Under the pieces are notes generated by a model. That model saw only the letters and a list, made by a program, of their open reading frames with translations. It did no database searches and had not been told where the DNA came from. A program made the position numbers and the translations under genes. Source: Streptosporangiaceae bacterium (GTDB lineage Bacteria > Actinomycetota > Actinomycetes > Streptosporangiales > Streptosporangiaceae). From it: 17,051 nucleotides of DNA. The stretch covers positions 1-17,051 of the forward strand of contig JASHOI010000371.1 of the NCBI GenBank assembly GCA_030041195.1, written 5' to 3'. Below are positions 7,115-14,422 of this stretch, one piece after another; position 1 is the first letter of the stretch; each line of letters starts with the position of its first letter.

Positions 7115-7177
7115 AGGTGGCGGGCTGAGGCGCGTAGGTGGCGGGCTGAGGCGCGAAGGTGGCGGGCTGAGGCGCGG
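7115..7177. repeat. Three tandem copies of a 21-bp repeat
   Basis: The unit AGGTGGCGGGCTGAGGCGCG plus one variable base occurs at 7115-7135, 7136-7156 and 7157-7177. The copies differ only at the last base (T, A, G). The array begins 3 bp after the inverted repeat ends. Because 21 is a multiple of 3 the repeats stay open in several frames and create artificial reading frames; I see no sign that they are translated. Confidence 0.85.
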
Positions 7178-7397
7178 CGCGGCGCCAGGTTTGTCGCGGA
7201 TGGGCGAATCGGCACCGGAGCCGGCCAGTCGCCGCGCCGGCAAGCGTGATGACGCAAACCAACGGGTTACTGCGCTCCGAGCCCGACACCCACTGGTTGC
7301 CGGCTTGGTCGCGCACCGAGCGAGCGCGTGTCACGCGGACCGGGTGTGCCGCCCTCCGACTGGCCGGTTCTGCGCGCCCGCTACCCCGCGTCGGCGG

Positions 7398-7817
7398 CTA
7401 CGGTCGTCGGCTGTCACCGGGGTTCCGCGGGGGCTCAGCCGCCTCCCTCGACCGCGGGCCGGCCGTCGCGTCGCCGATGCCGCCGTCGTGACCGGCGTTC
7501 ACCACGCAGAACACGTTGCCCTCGGTGTCGGCGAGCACGACGAAGCTGGCGCCGTCGGGGTACTCCCAGTCCACCCGCTGCGCGCCGAGCCCGATCAGCC
7601 GCTCGACCTCGGCCTGCTGCTCGGCGGCGTCCGCCACGCGCAGATCGAGGTGGGTGCGGTCGGTCTCGTCCAGGTTCACGGCGGGGCCGTCGCCGTCCTT
7701 CGGGACGAGTGTCAGCGAGCCCTCGCCGCGCGGGGTATACCCCAGTGCCTGGGCCCAGAACTCCGCTGCCCGCCGGGCGTCGGTCGCGTTGATCACCACG
7801 GTTTCTATCCGCACCAT
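7398..7817 (-). CDS. VOC (glyoxalase/bleomycin-resistance fold) protein
   Basis: A 139-residue single-domain member of the vicinal-oxygen-chelate superfamily. It opens MVRIETVVINATDARRAAEF with WAQALGY (21-27), the typical first beta-alpha unit, continues with THLDLRVAD (55-63) and closes with the hallmark ASFVVLADTEGNVFCVV (90-106). The last ~30 residues are polar and likely disordered. Members include glyoxalases, ring-cleaving dioxygenases, fosfomycin and bleomycin resistance proteins and many uncharacterised proteins; nothing here picks a substrate. His57 is a candidate metal ligand, but the full set is not evident. The start is the ATG at 7817; a GTG directly before it (7820) would add one residue. 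It is divergent from the Ddn-like gene, with 79 bp between starts. Confidence 0.82.
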   Translation of the reverse strand: MVRIETVVINATDARRAAEFWAQALGYTPRGEGSLTLVPKDGDGPAVNLDETDRTHLDLRVADAAEQQAEVERLIGLGAQRVDWEYPDGASFVVLADTEGNVFCVVNAGHDGGIGDATAGPRSREAAEPPRNPGDSRRP

Positions 7818-7884
7818 CACGCCAGTTTCGCAGCCAGGTACGACATTGCCCCGCGCCGCGGCACCGGCCCCGCCCGGCGTGGCC

Positions 7885-7890
7885 TACTGT
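7885..7890 (+). promoter_or_regulatory. -10 element for a leaderless Ddn-like mRNA
   Basis: TACTGT is followed by 6 nt (CGCGGC) and the ATG at 7897. It matches TANNNT and predicts a transcript that starts at or beside the ATG. No Shine-Dalgarno sequence and no good -35 are seen. Confidence 0.5.
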
Positions 7891-7896
7891 CGCGGC

Positions 7897-8337
7897 ATGA
7901 GCATTCAGCAGGGCCTGGCCGACATCGGCCTCAAGGCCATGAACCAGGCACACCGGGCCATCCTGCGCGTGACCGGCGGCCGGGTGCTCGGGTCGGCGTT
8001 CGGGATGCCGGTCGTGGAACTGCAGACCACCGGCCGCAGGTCGGGCCTGCCGCGCACGACCATGCTCACGACGCCGGTCATCGACGGTGACCGGGTCGTG
8101 CTCGTGGCCTCGAAAGGCGGCGACGACCGCGACCCGGACTGGTACCGCAACCTGCTGGCTCATCCCGAGGTCGAGCTGACCATCGCGGGCCAGCACCGGC
8201 CGATGCGGGCCCGCCCGGCGTCGCCGGAGGAGAAGGCCGAGCTGTGGCCGCGGGTGGTGGCGGCCTACCGGGGTTATGCCGGGTATCAGCGCCGCACCGA
8301 GCGCGACATCCCGCTGGTGATCTGCGAGCCACGATGA
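7897..8337 (+). CDS. Deazaflavin (F420)-dependent nitroreductase family protein
   Basis: A 146-residue protein of the Ddn-like split-barrel family. Diagnostic segments are LQTTGRRSGLPRTTML (42-57), which contributes to F420 binding in known members, VASKGGDDRDPDWYRNLLAH (70-89), which continues as PEVELTI, and a C-terminal GYQRRTERDIPLVICEP (129-145). Known relatives use reduced coenzyme F420 to reduce quinones or nitro compounds (as in Mycobacterium Ddn) and may protect against oxidative stress. The substrate here is unknown, and some relatives bind other cofactors or lipids. The length fits a compact member. The start at 7897 is supported by the -10 hexamer 6 nt upstream. The gene is divergent from the VOC gene and is followed by a small hairpin. 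Confidence 0.87.
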   Translation: MSIQQGLADIGLKAMNQAHRAILRVTGGRVLGSAFGMPVVELQTTGRRSGLPRTTMLTTPVIDGDRVVLVASKGGDDRDPDWYRNLLAHPEVELTIAGQHRPMRARPASPEEKAELWPRVVAAYRGYAGYQRRTERDIPLVICEPR

Positions 8338-8342
8338 GGTCA

Positions 8343-8361
8343 GCCTGGTCATCGGCCAGGC
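8343..8361 (+). terminator. Small hairpin after the Ddn-like gene
   Basis: GCCTGG (8343-8348) pairs with CCAGGC (8356-8361); the inner bases T-G and C-G can extend the stem to 8 bp around a 3-nt loop. It begins 6 bp after the stop codon. There is no T-run, so it is a weak terminator candidate. Confidence 0.4.
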
Positions 8362-8362
8362 A

Positions 8363-8378
8363 TTGACAGTCAGTTGAC
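8363..8378. promoter_or_regulatory. Overlapping TGAC/GTCA palindromes, candidate activator site
   Basis: TGACAGTCA (8364-8372, arms TGAC and GTCA around one base) overlaps GTCAGTTGAC (8369-8378, arms GTCA and TGAC around two bases). It also contains two TTGAC copies spaced 11 bp apart. If transcription starts at the ATG at 8417, the block spans about -54 to -39, where activators bind next to polymerase. Whether a LuxR-type protein binds here is untested. Confidence 0.4.
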
Positions 8379-8404
8379 CGAAGCCAGGCGTGTCGTGGCT
8401 TCCC

Positions 8405-8410
8405 TACGGT
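8405..8410 (+). promoter_or_regulatory. -10 element for the tandem regulator operon
   Basis: TACGGT is followed by 6 nt (TTCAGC) and the ATG at 8417, indicating a leaderless message. No -35 is visible at 17-18 nt, which suits activator-dependent transcription. Confidence 0.5.
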
Positions 8411-8416
8411 TTCAGC

Positions 8417-10939
8417 ATGACGGCACCGCCGCTCATCGGCAGGGAACGGGAGCTACGGGCCATAGCGGGGATCATCGCCGAGTCGTCCCGCCGGGGCCAG
8501 GCGGTCACGATCGTGGGCGACCCCGGTATCGGTAAGTCCGCGCTGGTGGGCGCCGCTGAGGAAGCCGTCCGCTCGGCGGGATACCGGGTGCTGACCGTGC
8601 TCGGGATCGAGTCGGAGGCGCAGCTGCCCTTTGCCGGGCTCCATCAGATGCTGAGGCCGGTACTCGGAGACGCCGGGAAGCTGCAGCCACCGCACCGGGA
8701 TGCCCTGCTGTCGGCCTTCGGTCTCGGCGATGGTCCGCGCCCGGAGCTGTTCGGAGTTGCGCTGGCCGCGCTGAACCTGCTCGCGGCGGCCGGTGTGGTG
8801 CAGCCGGTCGCTGTCGTCGCCGACGACGTGCAATGGCTGGACCCGCAGAGCCAGGAGGCGCTCGCGTTCATTTCCCGCCGGGTCGCCCCGTACCCGATCG
8901 TCGTCATTGCCGCCATCCGGGCCGGCCACCCGAACCCGTTCGACGCGGGGCCAGCGGCAGTGCTTGAACTGCGCGGTGTGGACGAGGCGGCAGCGCAAGA
9001 GATCCTGCGCACTCACGCTGGCGCTCTCAGCGAGTCTGCGCGGTTGCGGATCCGGCAGCAGGCCGAGGGCAATCCGCTCGCGCTCATCGAGCTCCCGGCC
9101 GCCTGGCCGGAGGCGGACGCCGCCGTTGTCGAGGCGCTGCCGACCCTGTCCGCCCGGCTGGAGCGGGCGTTCGCCGACCGGATGGCGGATCTTCCGGCGA
9201 GAACGCGAGACGCCGTGCTGGTCGCGGCCATCGATCCGGTTACCGACCTGTCCGAGATCCTGCGGGCCGCCAGCGTGTTCAGCGGCTCACCCGCAACCGC
9301 CGAGACCTTGCAGCCGGCGGCTGAAGCCGGGCTGCTGCGGATTGACGGCGGGCAGGTCCGGTTCCGGCATCCCCTGGTGCGCTCGGGAGCGGTGCTGGGC
9401 GAGAGGCTGTTGCGGCGCCAGGCGGCCAACGCCGCGCTCGCCGAGATCCTCACCCTCGAGCCGTACCGGAGAACGTGGCACAAGGCGCAGTCGATAGTTG
9501 GACCGGACGATCAGATCGCCGCTGAACTGGAGGCGAACGTCGCGATTGCCCTCAGCCGCGGTGGGGTGATATCCGCGATCCGGGACCTGCAGCGATCGGC
9601 TCAGCTGACAACGCAATCCGCGGTCCGCGGGCACCGGCTGCTGATGGCGGCGGAGCACGCGTTCGGGCTTGGCCGGGCCGACCTGATGTCCGAACTCATC
9701 GCGGCCGCGGCGCGAACGCAGCTCTCCGAACTCGACTGGGCACGGATGCAGTGGCTTCGCGAGATCTTTAACGACGGCGTCCCGGGTGATGCCAGGCGGG
9801 TGCACGAGCTGTGCGATATCGCGGGCAGGTCGGCCCGGGCCGGTGACACCGATCTGGCGCTGAACCTGCTGCTCGGCGCCGCGCTGCGGTGCTGGTGGGC
9901 CGATACCGGCCCGGAGGCGCGTGCCGCTGTCGCGGCCACCACTGCGAAGCTGAGTGGCCAGGAACTGGAGCCGCGGTACATCGCCGCGCTTGCCGTCGCG
10001 GAGCCTGTTCTGCGGTGCCGTGAAGTCATGAGCCTCCTCTCGCCGCTGCGTGCCGAGGATGTTGGCGACGCGGACGCGCTGCGGCTGCTGGGCATGGCGG
10101 CTCACGCGGTCGGTGACACGGTGGCCAGCGTCGACTTTCTGAGCAGGTCGGAGGCCATTCTCCGGGAACAGGGCCGGCTGGGGCTGCTGTCCCACGTGCT
10201 CAGCATGCTGATCGCCGACAGGCTCGAACTCGGTGAGTGGGACACGGCCGCCGCCGACGAGGGAGAGCGCCTCGCGAAGGAGACAGGCCAGCCCATCTGG
10301 CGGACCGGCACCCGGTTCGGCGATGCCCTGCGTCACGCGTTCCTCGGCCAGCCGGAGCAGGCACTGGCGTACGCCGCCGAAGTCGAGCTGGTAGCAAGCC
10401 GCCACCAGCTCAACGACATGCTGTCCTGCGCGCAGCGAGCCCGCGGTGCGGCGCTCGCCAGCGCGGGAGATCACGACAGGTCCTACCGCGAGCTGCGGCG
10501 CATGTTCGACCCGGCCGATCCGAGTTTTCATCAGCGCGAGCGCTACGGCGGGGTGATGCTCCTGGCTGATGCCGCGGTCGGCTGCGGTCAGATCGCTGAC
10601 GCGCGGCAGGTCGTCGCGGACCTTCAGCAGGTTGCCGTGCTGGCGCCGTCGCCCATGCTGCGGATCCACCTGGCGTACGCGCGGGCCGTGCTGGCCGGCG
10701 AGGACGATGCCCCGGCGGCCTATGCTGAGCTCATGGGCCTGGACCTTGACCGGTGGCCCTGGGCTCGGGCGCGGGCGTTCCTGGCTTATGGCCGCTGGCT
10801 GCGGCGGAGCGGCGCGTTCACGGCGTCACGCCAGCCGCTCGGCTCGGCCGAGCGAACCTTCCGCCGCATCGGCGCGCAGCCATGGGCCAGTCAGGCCGCC
10901 GGCGAACTGCTCGCGGCGGAGGCCGGCAGCAGTGCGTAG
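8417..10939 (+). CDS. LuxR-type ATPase/TPR regulator lacking the HTH domain
   Basis: An 840-residue STAND-type ATPase related to the large LuxR (LAL/MalT-like) regulators. It starts with a LIGRERELRAI lead-in, then Walker A GDPGIGKS (34-41) and Walker B VVADDVQWLD (133-142). The IESEAQLPFAGLHQMLRP segment (64-81) is typical of the group. Helical, probably TPR-like repeats fill the rest, including LNLLLGAALRCWWADTGP. The next protein is a paralogue over the full length, but this one ends ELLAAEAGSSA at the point where the paralogue begins its linker to the HTH, so it has no DNA-binding domain. Nothing suggests a frameshift: the stop follows naturally and the next gene begins on it. I infer a signalling or regulatory partner of the next gene product. 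The start at 8417 is backed by the -10 hexamer 6 nt upstream; an in-frame GTG at 8390 would add 9 residues and overlap the promoter. Confidence 0.85.
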   Translation: MTAPPLIGRERELRAIAGIIAESSRRGQAVTIVGDPGIGKSALVGAAEEAVRSAGYRVLTVLGIESEAQLPFAGLHQMLRPVLGDAGKLQPPHRDALLSAFGLGDGPRPELFGVALAALNLLAAAGVVQPVAVVADDVQWLDPQSQEALAFISRRVAPYPIVVIAAIRAGHPNPFDAGPAAVLELRGVDEAAAQEILRTHAGALSESARLRIRQQAEGNPLALIELPAAWPEADAAVVEALPTLSARLERAFADRMADLPARTRDAVLVAAIDPVTDLSEILRAASVFSGSPATAETLQPAAEAGLLRIDGGQVRFRHPLVRSGAVLGERLLRRQAANAALAEILTLEPYRRTWHKAQSIVGPDDQIAAELEANVAIALSRGGVISAIRDLQRSAQLTTQSAVRGHRLLMAAEHAFGLGRADLMSELIAAAARTQLSELDWARMQWLREIFNDGVPGDARRVHELCDIAGRSARAGDTDLALNLLLGAALRCWWADTGPEARAAVAATTAKLSGQELEPRYIAALAVAEPVLRCREVMSLLSPLRAEDVGDADALRLLGMAAHAVGDTVASVDFLSRSEAILREQGRLGLLSHVLSMLIADRLELGEWDTAAADEGERLAKETGQPIWRTGTRFGDALRHAFLGQPEQALAYAAEVELVASRHQLNDMLSCAQRARGAALASAGDHDRSYRELRRMFDPADPSFHQRERYGGVMLLADAAVGCGQIADARQVVADLQQVAVLAPSPMLRIHLAYARAVLAGEDDAPAAYAELMGLDLDRWPWARARAFLAYGRWLRRSGAFTASRQPLGSAERTFRRIGAQPWASQAAGELLAAEAGSSA

Positions 10940-13691
10940 TCTGGTCGGCCGAGACGGCGAACTCGAAGTCCTGGCGGCGATGGTCGACCGGATCGGTGAG
11001 CGCGGCGGATCCATCGTCGTGCAGGGCGAGCCAGGCGTCGGAAAGTCGTCATTGCTGAGCGCGATGGCCGAGCTTGGCTGCTCGGCCGGCCTGCAGGTGC
11101 TGGCGACCACCGGGGTTGAATCCGAAGCGCAGTTGCCGTTCGCGGGTCTGCACCAGGTTCTCCGGCCGCTCCTCGGCTCGCTGAGCAAGCTTCCGCGCGT
11201 CCAGCGAGACGCGATCGATGCGGCATTCGGCGCTGATGCGGTGGCGCCGCCGGAACGGTTCATGATCGCGCTGGCCGCCCTGAACCTGCTCACGGAGGCC
11301 GCGACACTGCAGCCGGTTCTTGTCGTCGTTGATGACCTCCAATGGCTGGACCGGCCGACACAGGAAGTGCTGGGGTTCGTCGCGCGCAGGATCAGCGCCG
11401 ACCCCGTCGTCGTGGCTGGCGGCGTCCGGACCGGCCATGTGGTGCCGTTCGCATCGGCTGGCCTGGCGGAACTGAACGTCGTCGGCCTCGACGACAACAG
11501 CGCCCGTAGCCTGCTCACAACCCATGCCGCGGACCTGAGTTCCGCCGACCGGGAACGAATCCTGAAGGAAGCGCAGGGCAACCCGCTGGCCTTGATCGAG
11601 CTTTCGGCAGCGCTCCGGACGGCGGCGGCGGCAGGCCTGGAGCTGCTGCCGCCGTTCCTGCCGCTGACCAGCCGGCTCGAGCGTGCGTTTGCGGCTCGGA
11701 TGACCGACCTGTCGCAGCCGGCCAGAGACGCGGTCCTCGTCGCCGCCGTCGACTCCGCCGACGATCTGCCCGAGATCCTGGCCGGTGCCTCCGCGCTGGC
11801 CGGGCGGCGGGTCACCCTCGCGGCCCTCGAGCCTGCCGCGGAGATCGGGCTGATCAGTTTCGATGACTTGCGGGTGCGGTTCCGGCACCCGCTGGTGCGT
11901 TCCGCGATCATCATGGCGGAAACTCCGTCTCGCCGAGAGGCCGCGAACCTGGCGCTGGCCACGGCGCTTGCCGACGATCCGTACCGCCGCACCTGGCACC
12001 GTGCCCAGGCGATGACCGGACCCGATGATGAGCTGGCGGACGAACTGGAGGCCAGTCACCTGATCCCGCTGCGCCGCGGCTCGGTCGCGGAGGCCATCTG
12101 GGCGCTCGAGCGCTCCGCGCGGCTGAGCACGGACTCCTCGGTGCGGGGCAGGAGGCTGCTCCTCGCCGCGGAACACGCCTTCGGCCTCGGCCGGGCAGAC
12201 CTTGTCGATGAGCTGCTCGACAGGGCCGCGCGCACGCCCCTGTCCGCGCTGGACCTGGCGCGGATGGAGTGGCTGCGCGAGATATTCCACGACGGTGTCC
12301 CCGGCGACCCGGCCAGAGTATTCGAGCTCTGCAAGATGGCCGGTGAGTCCCTGCAGGCGGGGGACACGAACCTGACCCTCAACTTGCTGCTCGGTGCCGC
12401 GCTGAGGTGCTGGTGGGCCGATACCGGGCCGGCCGCACGGAGGCGTGTGGTGGCGTCTGCTGACCAGATGGACGACATGCGGAACGAACCGCGGCACCTG
12501 GCGGTGCTCGCGGTCGCCGACCCGTTGCGGCAAGGCAGCCGGGTCATTGAGCGACTCCACGCGGTCGTGCTGGAAAGCGTCACCGATCCGGCTGGACTGT
12601 GGCTGCTCGGCATGGCGGCGCACGCGGTCGGCGAGCCGGTTCGCGCCGCGGACTTCCTCGCCCGGGCCGAAACGAAGCTGCGTGATGACGGCCGCCTGGG
12701 CCTCCTCTCGCAAGTTCTCACCCTGCAGGTTCTCGATAACGTGGAGCTCGGCGACTGGGGCAGGGCAGACGCGGCGCTGCGGGAGGGCCGCGAACTCGCC
12801 CTGGAGACGGGCCAGTCGATCTGGGACATCGGCACCCAGACGCTGACCGCGATCATGGCCGCGCTGCACGGCGACAACGATCAAGCTCAGTCGGTGGCCA
12901 CCGAGGCCGAGCTCGCCGCGAACGGGCGCCGGCTCAACGACCTGCTGAGCTGCGTGCAGCTTGCTCGCGGCGTCGGCCTGACGACTGCGGGCGAATACAG
13001 CGCCGCCTATGACGCGCTGTGCCGCCTGTTCGATCCGGACGACCCCGCCTTCCACGAGACCGAACGCTTTCACGGCGTGATGTTCCTGGCCGAGGCCGCG
13101 CTGCACTCGGGCCGGCTTGCCGAGGGACGGGATCTGATCAGGGGGCTCGAACGCGACGCGATCGCCACTACGTCGGCCACGTTGCACCGGCACCTGTGCT
13201 ACGCGCGAGCGGTACTCGCCCCCGACAGCGAGGCAGAACAGCTGTTCCGGCGGTCGTTGCAGCAGGATCTCGTACGGTGGCCGTGGCTGCGGTCAAGGAT
13301 CGAGCTCGCCTACGGCAGCTGGCTGCGGCGTCAGCGCAGAGTGGCGGAGTCCCGCAGATACTTGCGGTCGGCCCAGACGACGTTCGACCTGATCGGCGCG
13401 CCCAGCTGGGCCGAACAGGCGCGGGCCGAGCTTCGGGCGGCCGGCGAACGCGCCGTGCCAGCAGCCCCGGCCGCGCTCAGCACCTTGTCGCCCCAGGAGC
13501 TGCAGATCGCCCAGCTTGCGGCCCAGGGGCTTTCGAACCGGGAAATCGGGCAGCGGCTTTATCTCTCGCCGCGAACGATCGGATCGCACCTGTACCGCAT
13601 CTTTCCCAAGCTGGGCATCACCTCGCGCGTGGAACTGGTGGCCCGGCTGCAACAGCAGCCGGGGGTGGCGGCCGGGCAGCCGGCCGGCTGA
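10932..13691 (+). CDS. LuxR-family ATPase transcriptional regulator with C-terminal HTH
   Basis: A 919-residue regulator: a nucleotide-binding domain with Walker A GEPGVGKS (32-39) and Walker B VLVVVDDLQWLD (129-140), a long TPR-like helical region, and a LuxR-type HTH at about 849-908 (LSPQELQIAQLAAQGLSNRE, then IGQRLYLSPRTIGSHLYRIF). The size and order are those of LAL-type activators, which in actinomycetes often control secondary metabolism or sugar use and bind DNA when ligand and ATP are bound. It begins with GTG at 10932, inside the last codons of the upstream paralogue; the 8-nt overlap GTGCGTAG means translation is probably coupled. The RSLVGRDGELEVL start aligns with the paralogue's N-terminus, which supports this choice over upstream starts that would add 121 unrelated residues. 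It converges with the methyltransferase gene with 1 bp between stops. Confidence 0.88.
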   Translation: MRSLVGRDGELEVLAAMVDRIGERGGSIVVQGEPGVGKSSLLSAMAELGCSAGLQVLATTGVESEAQLPFAGLHQVLRPLLGSLSKLPRVQRDAIDAAFGADAVAPPERFMIALAALNLLTEAATLQPVLVVVDDLQWLDRPTQEVLGFVARRISADPVVVAGGVRTGHVVPFASAGLAELNVVGLDDNSARSLLTTHAADLSSADRERILKEAQGNPLALIELSAALRTAAAAGLELLPPFLPLTSRLERAFAARMTDLSQPARDAVLVAAVDSADDLPEILAGASALAGRRVTLAALEPAAEIGLISFDDLRVRFRHPLVRSAIIMAETPSRREAANLALATALADDPYRRTWHRAQAMTGPDDELADELEASHLIPLRRGSVAEAIWALERSARLSTDSSVRGRRLLLAAEHAFGLGRADLVDELLDRAARTPLSALDLARMEWLREIFHDGVPGDPARVFELCKMAGESLQAGDTNLTLNLLLGAALRCWWADTGPAARRRVVASADQMDDMRNEPRHLAVLAVADPLRQGSRVIERLHAVVLESVTDPAGLWLLGMAAHAVGEPVRAADFLARAETKLRDDGRLGLLSQVLTLQVLDNVELGDWGRADAALREGRELALETGQSIWDIGTQTLTAIMAALHGDNDQAQSVATEAELAANGRRLNDLLSCVQLARGVGLTTAGEYSAAYDALCRLFDPDDPAFHETERFHGVMFLAEAALHSGRLAEGRDLIRGLERDAIATTSATLHRHLCYARAVLAPDSEAEQLFRRSLQQDLVRWPWLRSRIELAYGSWLRRQRRVAESRRYLRSAQTTFDLIGAPSWAEQARAELRAAGERAVPAAPAALSTLSPQELQIAQLAAQGLSNREIGQRLYLSPRTIGSHLYRIFPKLGITSRVELVARLQQQPGVAAGQPAG

Positions 13692-13692
13692 G

Positions 13693-14325
13693 CTACGCGC
13701 GGAACGCAAACAGCGAGCGGTCGGGCAGCCCGCCGGCAGCGGCGCGGTGCAGGCGGTTCGCTCCCACGCTCATCAGCCTGTCGGTGTCCAGCACATCGAA
13801 CGCGAGTTCGCCGAAGCCGCTCGTGGCGAACCAGGAGCGTATCTGCGGCGTGAGGTCGGGCGGCCGCCGGTGCCTGGTCCAGATCACGGTCGCGCCCGGT
13901 CGGCAGATGGCCGGCGCAGACTCGACGGTGAACTTGATGTCGTCGTCGCTGACGTTGCCGAAGATGCCGCACAGCAGCAGCACGTCGGCGGGCAGCGCAT
14001 CGGCGAAGGTGGCCACCGTTGCGGCGTCGGCCTCGCGCACCTCAACCTGGCGCAGCCCGGCCTGCGCGGCGCCGTGGCGGGCCGCCTCGGCGTTGCGCGG
14101 GTCGGATTCCACCAGGACGGCGTGCACGTCGTCGCGGCGCGGATGGCCCGGCAGCACGCCAATGACGTCGCGACCCTGGCCGGCGCAGAGGCTGACCAGG
14201 CTCACCGGCCCGGCCGGTGCCCGGCCGACCGCCTCGGACAGGCGCTGCTGGACCTGGCGCAGCCGCACGTTCAGGAACGAAGACGGGTCGTCGTAGGCCT
14301 CGTGCCAGGTCACCCAGTCCCTCAT
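13693..14325 (-). CDS. Class I SAM-dependent methyltransferase-like protein
   Basis: A 210-residue protein with a Rossmann-type methyltransferase core. Motif I is VSLVSLCAGQGRDVIGVL (41-58), whose Gly-rich loop binds SAM. The acidic end of the second strand is VLVESDP (70-76), and a motif IV-like ADVLLLCGIFGNVSDDD covers 113-129. A C-terminal section (TVIWTRHRRPPDLTPQIRSW and beyond) carries the later strands. The methyl acceptor is unknown. The start is the ATG at 14325, preceded at a good distance by GGCAGGA; an ATG at 14334 would add 3 residues but leaves no room for a ribosome-binding site. It faces the tandem regulators tail to tail and is divergent from the acyl-CoA synthetase gene. Confidence 0.8.
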   Translation of the reverse strand: MRDWVTWHEAYDDPSSFLNVRLRQVQQRLSEAVGRAPAGPVSLVSLCAGQGRDVIGVLPGHPRRDDVHAVLVESDPRNAEAARHGAAQAGLRQVEVREADAATVATFADALPADVLLLCGIFGNVSDDDIKFTVESAPAICRPGATVIWTRHRRPPDLTPQIRSWFATSGFGELAFDVLDTDRLMSVGANRLHRAAAGGLPDRSLFAFRA

Positions 14326-14367
14326 GCACAGCATCCTGCCGTAGTCATGAAACCATCGGAAACGGAA

Positions 14368-14373
14368 TATCGT
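14368..14373 (+). promoter_or_regulatory. Possible -10 of the acyl-CoA synthetase gene
   Basis: TATCGT lies in the 97-bp gap between the divergent methyltransferase and acyl-CoA synthetase starts, 49 nt before the GTG. It fits TANNNT, but no clear -35 accompanies it, so the call is weak. Confidence 0.3.
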
Positions 14374-14412
14374 TCGGCCGGGCGGGGATCCCGCTCACTG
14401 CGCGAGACCAGT

Positions 14413-14417
14413 GGAGG
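14413..14417 (+). promoter_or_regulatory. Shine-Dalgarno site deciding the acyl-CoA synthetase start
   Basis: GGAGG lies 5 nt before the GTG at 14423. It favours that start over the in-frame GTG at 14411, which overlaps the site itself. Confidence 0.65.
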
Positions 14418-14422
14418 CATCC

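Larger units (their letters stand above)
6795..7397. other. Intergenic stretch without a supported gene
   Basis: About 600 bp between the sigma factor start and the stop of the VOC gene. Short open frames exist on both strands, but none shows a recognisable domain or the codon bias of the real genes, and several consist of translated repeat. It holds the promoter of the sigma operon (not pinpointed), a small TCCCG-ACGA-CGGGA stem at 6901-6914, a 12-bp inverted repeat at 7062-7112 and three 21-bp repeats at 7115-7177. It could contain a decayed gene or a small RNA; nothing in the sequence proves either. Confidence 0.5.

Noticed and set aside
7115..7177. CRISPR array
   Set aside because: The three 21-bp units are contiguous with no spacers and there are no cas genes nearby.
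7003..7257. 84-codon minus-strand frame containing SARHLRA repeats
   Set aside because: The repeated residues are just the 21-bp DNA repeat translated; no ribosome-binding site, codon bias or known domain supports it.
11049..13193. 714-codon minus-strand open frame opposite the second regulator
   Set aside because: Composition-driven antisense frame with no recognisable domain; the plus strand has intact Walker motifs and an HTH.
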